A stretch of 64,000 nucleotides of DNA from Plumapathes pennacea. Its lineage: Eukaryota > Cnidaria > Anthozoa > Antipatharia > Myriopathidae. How positions within the stretch are numbered: the stretch's first letter is position 1; each line of letters starts with the position of its first letter. Both the position numbers and the translations under genes were made by a program. The notes under the pieces were generated by a model, which saw only the letters and a list, made by a program, of their open reading frames with translations, was not told where the DNA came from and searched no databases. The stretch is taken from assembly GCA_964036295.1 (NCBI GenBank), contig OZ038462.1, positions 9,055,267 through 9,119,266 on the forward strand. The letters are read 5' to 3'. Below, one piece after another: positions 11,245 through 21,776 of the stretch.

Positions 11245-11941
11245 CCATCAAACATTTTACGGTAACAGCACTGAATTGCTAAAGCGAATGTCGATTTACT
11301 ACCACCACTTGGTCACGAAAACATCAAATTTCTGTTAAAGGGCTTTCGTGTGTTGATATAATAAGCTCTTTTCAATGGGAAAGTAAGGATTTCGGTTTGC
11401 AAGTACGTATTACTGTTAGCTGGTGTTGGCAAATTAGATGTTATGTTGACCGCGGTAAGTGGATTATTGTGTATAACTCACTAAAATCTATCTGAAAGTC
11501 GTGCTGTAGCTTTTGATTAAACTCCACCAAGTCACTCTTATGGCTTGTAGTGGAAATACTTGGTAATACACACCTGCTTTTACTGCAGTGGTACTGTTGA
11601 AACTTTCTGTGTTAAGAATTTCTTGAATTCCGGAAAATGTAATCTGATCCGTACCCGCGTTGATTCTTATCAGTCAGTGCTCATTATTCTTCACAACATC
11701 GCCATTTTCTGCGAAAATGACACTCTAAGTCACACAATGGAAAAGAATATAGCAAATCGAGTTTTAAATTGTCAAACGTTTGATAATTTTCTCATCTGTG
11801 TACCTGACTTAATGCTTCGTTTTAGCCGAAACCATTTCCCGCATCCAGTACCGATTGTGTCAAACTACCCTCACTGTTTATGTTTCTCAACGCGAGGCTT
11901 TTTACGGGCCGCAGAAAACCTTTTCAGACAAGAAATTTAAA

Positions 11942-12584
11942 TTTTTACAATAACACGTCAGTTTCTCGCTTTGTGATTGGCTAATTTTCATTATCAATAA
12001 GAGGACAGACACAAAATCGAGTGCTGACGACAGTGATTTGGACGAAGAAGGTGAATTCAGCTTCAATTTTACCTCAGTTCTTGCAAAAGCGACATTCGGC
12101 ATTTGAAGTAGAGAACCAGAAGTGTTCAGAGGCAAATTTCCTTGAGCTTGTCTTGAAATTGTCGAGAAAACCGCAGCAGAAAAGCGTCTAGTTTCATTTC
12201 TTTCCAACTTCTTTGACAAAATTTTATTTTGCACGCGCGAAATGCTCACGTCAGACTGTCACTTTTTGGCCAATGAAATGTCTTGAATTTTAACCTCGAC
12301 CAATTAGAAAGCGGGAAAGTTGTTGACAACATTTCGGTCAAATCGAACAAAATCCAGTTTTCTTGCGTGTTTTCCCCGCGTCGTCGCTTGAGTTTTGTTA
12401 TTGTAAAAAACAAATTGACGTCAGTTTTTTATGTGTCTGTCCTCTTATTGATCATGAAACGCGTCATAACATTGCCAAAAAGTTGCGAAGCGCCTCGTGG
12501 ATCCACAACTTTTTGACAATGTTATGACGCGTTTCATGATCAATAAGAGGACAGACACATAAAAAACTAACGTCAATTTGTTAA
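11942..12584. mobile_element. Composite insertion in the right arm
   Basis: Absent from the left arm. It starts with TTTTTACAATAACA at 11942, which recurs inverted at 12396-12409, outlining a sub-element of about 470 bp. It is followed by a near-perfect hairpin (12409-12582). Motifs such as TCAATAAGAGGACAGACAC occur three times within it. Confidence 0.6.
12409..12582. repeat. Near-perfect 77-bp-arm hairpin
   Basis: Arms 12409-12485 and 12506-12582 are inverted copies with very few mismatches. The loop is 20 nt (12486-12505), reading CGAAGCGCCTCGTGGATCCA. Such symmetry implies recent origin or gene conversion. Confidence 0.85.
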
Positions 12585-13016
12585 GTTTATTAGTTCAGTT
12601 GACGTTGGGTTTTTGCTCAAACGACAGGTACCAAATGTTCCTGCTGAAATTAAAATTGGCTAAAATTTAACCTGCCGCTCGGAGGTTTTACCTTGGTCTT
12701 TTTGAAAAATTGGAACACTACCACAATTTCAAGTTTCCATAGTTATTTTAGGTACTTTAGAAAGAAGAAGAGGTACTTTGAATTACTGACGAGTTGCAAT
12801 GGCCAGATTGTTTACCGTTTTATTACACGAGCTTGTTAAATATGCACCATTTTCGTGTCGGTTTGAGGGGTCGAGAGGGCACGAAAAGGCAGTTGAACTT
12901 TTGAATATTATTTTCGAAAACAGTTCACCAAAGAGGTTCTTTGGGTAAAATAAAATGAATTTCGAAATTTGGCATTTGGCGCCCGATTCTCGATATTTAC
13001 AGAGAGCCGCTCTTAA

Positions 13017-13497
13017 TTATTTAGCGCGACCGAGCCGTATTCAGAAACATTTTTAATTTTGTGTTTAGGACACAAATTTGTGTCCGAAATGTCAAATGTC
13101 AAATGTCAAATGTCAAATGCAAACAGGGCAACATTTGGGAAATATGCGCGAGCTAGTAATGTTGCCGCCACAATGTGTCCTAGTTTTGCCAGGCCGAAAT
13201 TGTCATCACTTTTCTGTTTGTTTGCCGTCTATGCTCGCTTGTTTCCTTGGCAACAAAAACTCCGTGTACAGAGCCGACACCCATTTTGGCTCCGTTACAT
13301 CCTGCAAAATTCAGTTAAAGTTACCAAGAGGTATACGAACCGGAGTTGATACCAACCAAGAAACGAAACTGCGCATCGAAAAAAATTATTACGCTTTGCA
13401 AGAAATGTGACTATTACTAACAATAATTGCACTCCACAAACTGTTAAATTATCACTTTCCTGTACTAAAAAAAGGAAAACGAAATAAAAGAACTTAC
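13017..13497. repeat. Intron portion of the second PAN unit
   Basis: Begins right after the 4.5-kb element and matches 7425-7720, and in its later part 5700-5990. It contains the palindrome GACACAAATTTGTGTC, a short run of TCAAATG repeats, and the dispersed motif GGCCGAAATTGTCATCA. It is the first-intron segment downstream of the intact PAN exon. Confidence 0.55.
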
Positions 13498-13860
13498 GAA
13501 GATGCTGTAATGGTTGAAGGATGGGTTTGGTTGGAACTTGGCAGAGGAGTTGTACTTATCAGAGGCCAGAAGCTCACACAGAAAATGGCCGTTTACGTCA
13601 GGATGTGCCGCCACGTTGAATGAAAAACAAGAAACACTGCGAACGCAAGCCTCAGCGCATTCTCCGAGTTTATGCACAAAATATGATCCGACTTGACTGA
13701 CGTTGAGGTAGTGAAACTGATGATCAACAAATTTCGCGTAAGCGAGTCCTAGTTCAAAGTTTCTTGTCAGTCCTTTAGCGCACAGAACTTCACGCTCGGA
13801 GAAGAAGTGCGCAGCGAAAACACAAACGAAGAACACGACGGATCTTACTAACCCAGCCAT
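13498..13860 (-). CDS. PAN/apple first exon, copy 2 (intact)
   Basis: The exon is 363 bp from ATG to a GTAAGT donor and encodes 121 residues: a signal peptide ([20 protein letters not shown]), then a PAN/apple-like domain with cysteines near 27, 68, 72, 78 and 95 in [20 protein letters not shown] and FLCELL. It ends in phase 0 after HYSIF, the phase needed to join the EGF exon at 5539-5653. No EGF or FReD exon follows it locally. It is either an alternative first exon spliced across the 4.5-kb transposon to the 1.4-5.7 kb exons, or an orphan duplicate. A longer start at 13923 is possible, but the ATG at 13860 precedes the signal peptide directly. Confidence 0.75.
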
Positions 13861-14557
13861 GATTGTGAGATATTTGATGTGAGCGTTGCTTTTTAACTTG
13901 TTGTCAGTCAAGTTAAGAACCAATCAATTTTGACTCTTTCATTATTAAACAAAATATATTTCACACAAAATGTGTTTAAACTTTGCAATATAAAACGCCC
14001 ACTGCTGTTTAAGCGAAAATTATTACAAAGTCTGCTTAATATTTAACTATAAAAGTATTTCTGAAAAGAATATGAGGATCAAATTCCACTTTCCAAAAAC
14101 TACAATTTTCGAACCGTATGAAGTGAATAATTTCACTATATTTTCTCTAATTGTACTAAACGAAACGAGTAGATAAATGGTTTGTGTATAGATTGCCGTG
14201 TGCGTGGGTCGAAAACGCATTCGTAAAGAAGTCATATCTCTTAAATAATTTATTTCAATTCAATTTTAAGTCAAATTCGACTTATTTGTGACCGACAGTT
14301 TCGTGTTGTGTCAGAATGAACAGCAAATTCATCACAATCTTCGTCTCATTTCTTTTAGGCAAGGAGCACGTACAGTATGCGGTTTGAATATTAATTGCCT
14401 GTTAAAATTATTCATGGCCGAGCTAAACACAATGAGAATTGTTTATATTCGCAACGGTCATTGTATACCAGAAATGAAAAATACACCGAAATAGTCCTGA
14501 GCATTGAGTTTGCAGTCACAAATGGCAACACACTGTAAACAAAACCGCAATAATATT
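13861..14557. repeat. Upstream unit of PAN exon copy 2
   Basis: Matches the DNA upstream of copy 1 (6359-6730) and the unit at 21777-22450, up to the GTTTCGTGTTGTGTCAGA and GGCAAGGAGCACGT blocks near 14300-14370. From about 14400 it passes into the dispersed repeat also found at 4140-4560. Confidence 0.55.
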
Positions 14558-14561
14558 TTAA

Positions 14562-16102
14562 GGTGGCTCCATAGGGTATTTCCCTGCACTTGCTCGTATT
14601 TAGTTTATGGCACCAAAACCGTCATATTTTCATTTCATTATATTCTTTCTTGATCAAATTTGCAGGGCAGATGTTTCGAGAGGTCTGTTGCGTATACGTT
14701 TTACTTTTGTCACTCTAGTGTGGTTTCTATGGAAACAATACGTCCTTGAAATAAAGCTCTTCTACCCCGTTTTCAAACTTTCTTCCCTTTTTTTTCTCAA
14801 GTTTTCTTCGGTGATTTTTTCTGAAACTTTCAGTATGTTTAGAAATATGTATAAGGTAAACATAACTGTGAAAAAAAGTTGGGGTTAGAGGAGCGGATTC
14901 CGAGCTAATTGGCAATTTATGTTTTTTGCAAATAAAAAAAATTCTGCTCCATAAATTTCCATTAAAATCAAATATTACAAAACCGGATATAATCTTCGTT
15001 TGCCTGCAAAATTTAAGACAGATTCACCGAAGGAAAATCGAGAAAAATGCAAAGAAAAACTTAATATTTTACGTGCGTATTGCGCCATCAAATGCAAAAT
15101 AATGACTCGACAAGATCGGCAAGTGTGCATGCGTTAGCCATAATGTGTGCATGTAAACACGAGGAGAAAGCGGTGATCGCACGCCTGCAAGTACAGCAAG
15201 TTTTCTTGGTGCGAAGCTAAAAGGAAACACCATGCAATTCCTGAATTTCTGTCTTGAGAAGCTCGTACTGGATATGTCAGCCACGAATTATGCTGTGCGA
15301 ACTACTGTTAGCGAAGTCTCGAACAATTTGAGGGTGATAGCTGTTCAACAACTCAGTCCTTTTCAATACAAAGCCGTGAAGACAGTTAGAAAGTCGTCAG
15401 TTCAAGCCGTGGAATGCTAGTCCACTAGCTCCCAACAAGTTTGTTGGCAGTTGTGTCCCATCAAGTTCATTCATACTTATTCAGTACAGTTCGTGAATGT
15501 TTAGTTTTGCGACTGCTCACCTGAGATAGACTGAACGGGATCAAACTCTGCAGGTTAGTAGGATTTGCAAAGCTTCATAACAACGCCAATAATTTCTGTC
15601 TAAGTTTGCTTACTTCCAAGAATTGCTGTCAGTGTTGTGACTAGGCCGAATGTACTGGTTTGTCCATTGCAACTGATGATTGCCGAAATGACCGTTCGAG
15701 CCGCGTTTGTGGCGGCTGTTCATTTCAAAGTCAAACAGAATAAAATCTGAATTGTAGAACTTCTTCATCGTTGTGTTGCTTGTTTAGTTATTGCCCTGAC
15801 AGGATGTGCAGAAACAATACTTTCAAACTAATTCAGTAGAGTTATATACATTCGAAGGTAAAGTGATAAAAATCGGCGATCAAGTAAAGCCGGCGTGTAC
15901 TTAGTTTGATTGAAAGGCTTTCAAGTTTGCTATCTTCGTGACTCGAAGAACCGTGCACGCATCGTAAACTGTTTTTACTCCGAGATTTTAGGATTTCCTG
16001 TTAATTCAGATTTCCTCCAGAGAATTACGAAAGTAGGGTTTTTATTTCATTGTGATTTTGGTGCCTACGCGAAATTGCGTCTGAAAACCCTATGGAGCCA
16101 CC
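14562..16102. mobile_element. 1.54-kb TTAA-flanked transposon
   Basis: The ends are GGTGGCTCCATAGGGT at 14562 and its inverted copy ACCCTATGGAGCCACC ending at 16102, each bordered by TTAA (14558-14561 and 16103-16106). Removing it rejoins a repeat that is uninterrupted, in inverted orientation, around 4330-4345 (the ATGTTTAAATA site). TTAA duplications fit piggyBac or Kolobok. Open frames such as 14607-14888 and 15910-16188 resemble no transposase, so it is probably non-autonomous. Confidence 0.8.
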
Positions 16103-16299
16103 TTAAACATGTCTCGTATTGGGCTTGTGTTACATTCCTCGCTTTCAATTTTATATTTGTTACAAAGCACGAATACTCGAAAGCCTGATAGAAATGAAAC
16201 GCATTCAGTTAAAAAACAAGACAGACTAGTATTGAAGCGAAGGCTGAATTAATCGTGGCCTCTGATTAGAATTACGTGTTCGAAGTCAAACTGTCTGGT

Positions 16300-16440
16300 T
16301 TTCACTAGCGCATAAGCATAAGCATAAGCATAAGGAACGAACTTGTTTGTTCTTTTTGTGCTTATGCTTATGCTTATGTCGCAGTTCTCACAAGTGAGGA
16401 CATGAACGACATAAGCACAAGCATAAGCACAAGCATTCAA
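16300..16440. repeat. CATAAG-type inverted and tandem repeats
   Basis: Tandem GCATAA units at 16311-16335 are inverted at 16361-16379, with further GCACAAGCATAAGC units at 16415-16435. It lies just upstream of the MADF pseudogene and may be one end of the Harbinger-like element; the opposite end was not found. Confidence 0.5.
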
Positions 16441-16456
16441 CCAATAACGGAAACGT

Positions 16457-17461
16457 TTGATCCAGGCTATCTCGGAAACAAAGATGGCGGTGGCGGACAG
16501 AATACGTGTTGATGAACAGCTCGCCGAAGCAGTGAGGCAATACCCTGCACTGTATGACAAGTCGAGTTCCGACTTTAAGAACAAGATTAAAAAGGATTTG
16601 TGCTGGCAGGATATTGCTCAAAACCTTGGTTTTCCTTCAGGTAAGCAGTCAGCTTCAGTTCGACATACAACATAAGTTGACAGGGATGAATATTTTCAGC
16701 TTCAGTTCGATTTATTAAGTTTAAAGATCTGAATGGATGTTCGTTTTTGGATTTGAAGGAAAAGATGCAGAAAATGCGTTTAAAAACCTGAGGAATCGAT
16801 ACAGCAGAGACAAGAAGAAGGTGCAAGGTGCAAAAGTTAGTGGTTACGGACACGCAATCGGTGACGGACGCAAAAAGTGAAACGAGTGACTTGTACTCAT
16901 TTTTAGCATGGCTAGACCCCTATGTTCAACCACGACGTTCAGTCACAAACCTCGTTCAAGTGGAAGATTTATCAGATGAAGGTGATTATGGTGACCCTCC
17001 TGGTAGCAGTCAAACACCAGATTCTTCACGCGAGTCTGATTCACCAAGCGAGTCTTTAATTATGCAGTCAAAGGTCACTGGCCGTGTTAAACATATTAAG
17101 CGTCCTAGAGTAAAAAAAGAGTCCATAGTCGAAAATGCCGAGTTGGAGCTTGTCAAGTCAGTTGGCTTGATTGGAAACCGCCTTGCAGGCCTTGCTCAAG
17201 CCCATACAGAAAAAAATAAAGAAAAAGATGATGAACCCTTTTTGGGGACCTCATTGCTTCCCAACTTCGCCAGATGCCTATCCAGGATAGACTGTTTGCT
17301 AAAATGGAAATTAACAATATTGTGTATATAAGCACCTGTTGAAGTCAAGTAGTTCACAGGAAGTGCATAATGTATATGAATACGATAGGCAACACACTGC
17401 AGCCCCTCAACATCCGCAATTTTCCCCAGGCTATTTCTTTCAACAGCCGTATGACAACTGA
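16457..17461 (+). pseudogene. MADF/BESS gene of a PIF/Harbinger-like element
   Basis: Exon 1 (16457 or 16484 to 16640) encodes MAVADRIRVDEQLAEAVRQY...LYDKSS and CWQDIAQNLGF, a MADF-type DNA-binding start, and ends at a GTAAGC donor. Exon 2 begins at 16760 with GKDAENAFKNLRNRYSRDKK. The frame then breaks near 16850, again near 17240, and again near 17330. The C-terminus is still readable in pieces: LYSFLAWLDPYVQPR, a BESS-like IASQLRQMPIQDRLFAKMEI, and FFQQPYDN before TGA at 17459-17461. Harbinger transposons typically pair such a protein with a DDE nuclease. At least three frameshifts make it a pseudogene. Confidence 0.7.
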
Positions 17462-18926
17462 CTCACCCACTGCCCTCACTCACTAACTTATTCAGCCTGA
17501 TTCATATTTTCTGAAATAGTTAGCTGTCTGATTGATTGATGAACTAACTGACTGATTTGACTGTGTCCTAATGAATGATTTATTGACTGAATGATTTAGG
17601 CCATGGCCTCATTGACTGATTCAGCAATAGCTACAATAAATTATTGTCCAAATGACATCACCAGAAATTGACAAATCTTGCTAACCATTGATCAGCCTTT
17701 TCTATGAATAGAGAAAGTTGACTCTAACTGAGCATTGTGTTAGTTAAGGGCATTAATTGAAATGTAGTGTTCATCCAATATTCAAAGCATACCTTTTGCT
17801 AGTTTATCTTTGACTACTAAATCAAAGTTTTATATTATATTTTATTTGTTGAATACTGTGCATGCTGTTCCATATTTACAACATTATTTAAACATCACCA
17901 AAATTGGACAGGCAACTAAAAAAGGAACGAGAGGAAAACAAGGCCTTTTTATAAGCCAAAAATGGTGCCTATCTTTTTTTCTAGTTATCGTAGCCACTTG
18001 TTCTTTGGATATTGTTGTTTGTATTGCATTCTAGTTTTTGCATGATACCCATAATATTGTTTGTAAAAGTAGTTCATATTATTCACATGATAGTGGTCAA
18101 ATCTGAAGACATCATATCTAGAATAGATCCTACCAGTAATATTGATACAAGTAATGAAATGATTGCTTTCACGCGTGCTCCAAGTCGCATCGAACTGACC
18201 TCCAATCGAATAGCACGAAAAAAGTGCATCGAACGTGAGCGAAATACGATTTTATTAAGGCTGGCATTGAAGGTATTTCAACTAATTGGACTTTTATTTT
18301 AACCTGCAAATTTGATCTGCAAATTTGATCTGCAAATTTGATCTGCAAATTTCCTGCAAATTTAACCTGCATATTTGACCCGCAAATTTAATCTGCAGAT
18401 AAGCATGTCAACCTGCAATCCGCGGATTGTCCCGTCCGTTCACGAGACGCCTTGAATTTTATGAGCGCTTCGAATAAATCGAATTCTCTGTTCTGTGTGA
18501 AAGTTTCAAGCCAATAGGAGAAAAACTAAGGGAGTTAGAAGGGTTTTTGTTTTGAAGGTCACGTCCCCGCGTCCCCGTCCCCATTTTGGCAACAGCCGAT
18601 TTGGCTCAGCCAGTTGCCAGTTTCCTATGGCTGAGAGCTGGATTAAAAATTCTGACTGGTTTTCATAAACCGGTCTGGATCTGCCCCTGAAATCCTACAT
18701 CCATCCTGATACCTACTGCAGTTTATATATTGAAAAATCTGCAATACATTTGTACTGATCTGTTTACAGATTTATTTCACAATCCCCCCAGCTAGATCTC
18801 TGACATGAAATCTTGATAAAAAATGTGGATTCTCAGGAATGAGTCGGTTTCTTCAGTTTTAATTACATCTGAATACGAAACCCTGTATTTATAACCAAAG
18901 ACAATGTCAACCTATATTTACATTAC
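17462..18926. other. Non-coding interior of the Harbinger-like region
   Basis: No conserved transposase exon is readable on either strand between the MADF pseudogene and the transposase start. The region has GACTGATTGA-like low-complexity sequence at 17450-17620 and the minisatellite at 18300-18412. Confidence 0.45.
18300..18412. repeat. Minisatellite of GATCTGCAAATTT units
   Basis: Around eight tandem, increasingly diverged copies of a 13-14 bp unit related to GATCTGCAAATTT. It is not coding. Confidence 0.8.
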
Positions 18927-19149
18927 CTAAAATACAGCTCCCTATCTCCTCCTCGAAGTTCTCTAACCACTGGTTATTAAATTCTCCTTGGGCTTGCCTG
19001 CGTCGATAAATTTCTCTGATCCAAAAGCGTTTAGGCCTTCTGGGCCTCTGTCTTTCTCTTCGCCGTTTTCTTAAGCGAAGGAGGATGACGAGGCAACCAT
19101 AAAGGGCCCCATAAAGAAACAACTCCTCCAAAGCGTGATCGTCCGCCAT
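18927..19149 (-). pseudogene. Harbinger-like transposase first exon, frameshifted
   Basis: On the minus strand it reads MADDHALEELFLYGALYGCL, then the basic LRKRRRERQRPRRPKRFWI and REIYRRRQAQGEFNN. The basic RRxxRFWxR and RRxxGEFNNL pattern is typical of the start of PIF/Harbinger (HARBI1-like) nucleases. The frame shifts after GEFNN; the neighbouring frame continues RELRGGDRELYFR to a GTAATG donor. Downstream exons with the DDE residues are not visible. It is convergent with the MADF pseudogene, as in Harbinger elements. The link between the two is inferred. Confidence 0.6.
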
Positions 19150-19169
19150 GCTTTTTAACAAAGAGGAGC

Positions 19170-19340
19170 GTGTTCAGTCATTTGTGACTAACAAACTCAA
19201 TGTTCAAGACTATTTTGGTGTATTTTTCATTTCTAGTATACAATACCACTGCGAAACAAAGGCTACTTGATCGAATGGAAGAAATATTTCAACATGCACT
19301 GTACGATAAGCCGAAGCATTTTGACAACTGTCACGCTCGT
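19170..19340. repeat. Third copy of the dispersed repeat
   Basis: Matches 4370-4540 in the same orientation, including GGTGTATTTTTCATTTCT and the GAAACAAAGGCTAC block. It abuts the transposase remnant. Confidence 0.65.
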
Positions 19341-19498
19341 GCGGAGCATAACGCATGTAATATATTCACAGAGACGCATTAGTCGAGTCTTAAGCACTGA
19401 GAATGAATATTTTCGTCTCAAAAACGGATATACTTTCGGCGAAAAAACTTTACAAAACAGCTAACAACCATTGTCTCGCGCCGGCCATTAGGAGCGAT

Positions 19499-21329
19499 GC
19501 CGGTGTAGTGGGCAAAAAATGCCCCCTCAATATTTTGCCTCCCCGGGCATTTCATCCCAGGCGATAATGCCCTCCGGGCATTTCCGCCCAGGCAAAAATG
19601 CTCTAGCTAAAGTTTCCCCCCCTGGGCTAAAATGCCCGGCGTTCAGAAAGGTCGTTTCAATAGTTGCTAGTAACTCTAGCCAAACAAGGATACTTAAATA
19701 CAAACAAAGGCATATTCAAAAAGGTTAGCGCAATACCAGGACTCTTCTAAGGCGTCATAAAAGAGAATTATTCAGTTGCGCCAAAATGTGACACCGATTC
19801 CGGACTTTCTTATCTTACTCCACAGGGAGCGTGCACCTTCCGTGACGCGCGTCACGCTGGTTGACCACGGCGTCTGTTTAACACCTCCTCAAACGGAAGG
19901 GGAGGGCCAATGGAGAGAAAAGAAAACACGCAAAAAAGAAAAAAAAAGAAAAAAAAATAGAACTCAGGGGAGAGGGGGAAGGAGGGTACTAGCCTCCTCA
20001 CTTTTTTTATATTCTTTCCCTTTCATTTCGAGAACTTTGAAATTCACGTTTGCGGTTTGCTTTGAAACTTTTCTAAAATAAATTGTGGACTGCCTGCGAT
20101 TTCTCTGTCATTGATTGTCTTGGCATTTCCGAGGGCAAAACCTTTGTCATCTTCGACAGCAAATTTCAAATTGCTGTTTTGATAGTCTTTCGGGCAAGCT
20201 ATTATTTAAAAAGTTCGTTCTTTTATTTTGTTTAATCATATTGTAACCAACACTGATCACTGTGTTGCGTTTAGTTAGTGATTACAATACAGTACTTGTC
20301 TGAATCTATTGAGTCACAACTCAGATATCTTTGGAATTCCGTTTAGTACAATACTTGATTATTATTGTGAACTAGCCTTTCTTTATTGTTTCGCTTTTTT
20401 GTATAGCCTTTGTTCTACTGTATGACTGTACGTGTACTTTAGACTTGTGAAGGGGATTTCTGAGGTTCCTCGTAGCGTTCAGACCGTTTGTAATTAAAGT
20501 GTTATGTTAGTGACCTGTGAGTTCGTTCTGCTCCGTGCCCTTGGCAAGCGTTACAAATGTGTGCCGTTTTGGACAATCTGGCTTTCGCCTATGATAAGTC
20601 AATTGTATCCGACATGATATGTCAAGTTACAATTGCTAATTAAAGTACAATAATCATACTAAGGGTCGCAACTTGTGCTTTTCCCACTTAACTGGAAATG
20701 TATTTCAACAAAGACCAAATAAATATTTGCCGTTGTATTTAGAAACAAACGACTTCAATGACATTCTGTACAGGGTAAAGTTTGAACGTGAAATATTGAC
20801 GTTTGGAGTACCTGTTTCTCGTCCACCACTGAATAATTAGTGTATCCGGCTGTCAAGTTACTAAACGCAATTGAAAAGGTAAAAGTGTACTATTAGAGGC
20901 ACAACGTGGGTAAGCTATTATTCGATACAGTATTAGTTGAAAAGTTCCCAGATCGCTGAACTGAAATGTCTTCCAAGAGAGACCTCTCCGTCCGCCCACC
21001 TCACCCCTCCGAAACAGTTCATCAAAGAGACCGCAGGTCACGCAGCACTTGACAGTATGAATTGATTACATCCAGATGTCTGGCTAGAGTTCACTGTTCT
21101 GAATTTGATCATTTTAGTATCGTATGTTTACGCACGGACGAGCTGCGCACGGATTTGTTGATCAGAATTGCCTGTAACTTGAAATCGATGATTTTGCGAA
21201 GGGGGGGCATTTTTGCCCAGAGAGGGCCTTTTTGCCTGGGCAAAAACGCCCGGGGAGGCATTTTTACCTGGGCAAAAAAGCCCGGGGAGGCATTTTTGCC
21301 AGGGGGGCAAAAAAGACTCTTACACCGGC
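19499..21329. mobile_element. 1.8-kb element with GGGCATTTTTGCC-type subrepeats
   Basis: The tips are GCCGGTGTA at 19499 and TACACCGGC ending at 21329. Inside each end is an array of short, nearly self-complementary units (GGGCAAAAAATGCCC and CCCGGGCATTT at 19510-19640; GGGGCATTTTTGCC and TGGGCAAAAAAGCCCGG at 21205-21310). The interior has no recognisable gene; a short purine-rich stretch lies at 19905-19990. No convincing target duplication is seen, so exact ends are provisional. Confidence 0.5.
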
Positions 21330-21776
21330 TTTTCACCCAGCCGAGAAATGTTTTTGTTGACGTTTTGAGATGTTTCCGAGCTGTTTCCGAGATGTTTTCA
21401 AAGCCTAATATTCATGGTTCGTTTGAAAATCCGGCTACAAATGTAGCCTTGCCCCTCCCCGGTATCGCGGTAAATTGATTAGCATGCGAAAGAGGCAGCG
21501 AATCAGAGCTAGGCATGAAATTCAAACGCCATTTCTGTGGACCAGGAGTGGGTCACACGGCTTGTCTGCAACCATTTTGACGGCCGATTTCGGCAAATTC
21601 TTCGGATTCAACTGGCGTTTTTGAAATGTTTTTGCGACAGTCTTATGGGAAAAGGATTCAACTCGATATATGTCTGGGTTTTGTGTTGTGGCAGTGTAGT
21701 ACAACTCTTGGATCACAATTCAGAACAGGAAGGCGGCTCATGTCCAAAAGAGTCATTAGCCTTTTAATGGAGGTTT
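21330..21776. other. Intergenic stretch
   Basis: No supported gene or repeat family. Short open frames on both strands (21522-21716, 21537-21767) show no domain. Confidence 0.4.

Larger units (their letters stand above)
8503..13012. mobile_element. 4.5-kb palindromic TTAA-flanked transposon
   Basis: The ends are GAGTGGCTCTCTGTAAATAT at 8503 and its inverted copy ending at 13012, each bounded by TTAA (8499-8502 and 13013-13016). The inverted arms are long: left about 8503-9645, right about 11245-13012, interrupted by a nested insertion. Outside the element, the left flank GAGGCTTTTAA and right flank TTATTTAGCGCG join into the sequence found uninterrupted at 7415-7436, confirming the insertion. 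TTAA duplications are known for piggyBac and Kolobok superfamilies. No transposase is seen, so it is non-autonomous; family assignment is inference. Confidence 0.85.
11245..13012 (-). repeat. Right inverted arm, with nested insertion
   Basis: Inverted copy of 8503-9645. It is interrupted between AAATTTAAAT (to about 11942) and GTTTATTAGTTCAG (from about 12585) by roughly 640 bp absent from the left arm. The open frames at 11560-11940 and 11902-12249 fall in this arm or its insertion and have no recognisable protein signature. Confidence 0.8.

Noticed and set aside
11560-12249. 126- and 115-residue open frames that might be a transposase
   Set aside because: They lie in the right inverted arm of the 4.5-kb element or its insertion. 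The mirrored arm is not open, and no catalytic motif is visible.
16300-16440. CRISPR-like array of short repeats
   Set aside because: The GCATAA units are contiguous, without unique spacers, and the context is a eukaryotic transposon.
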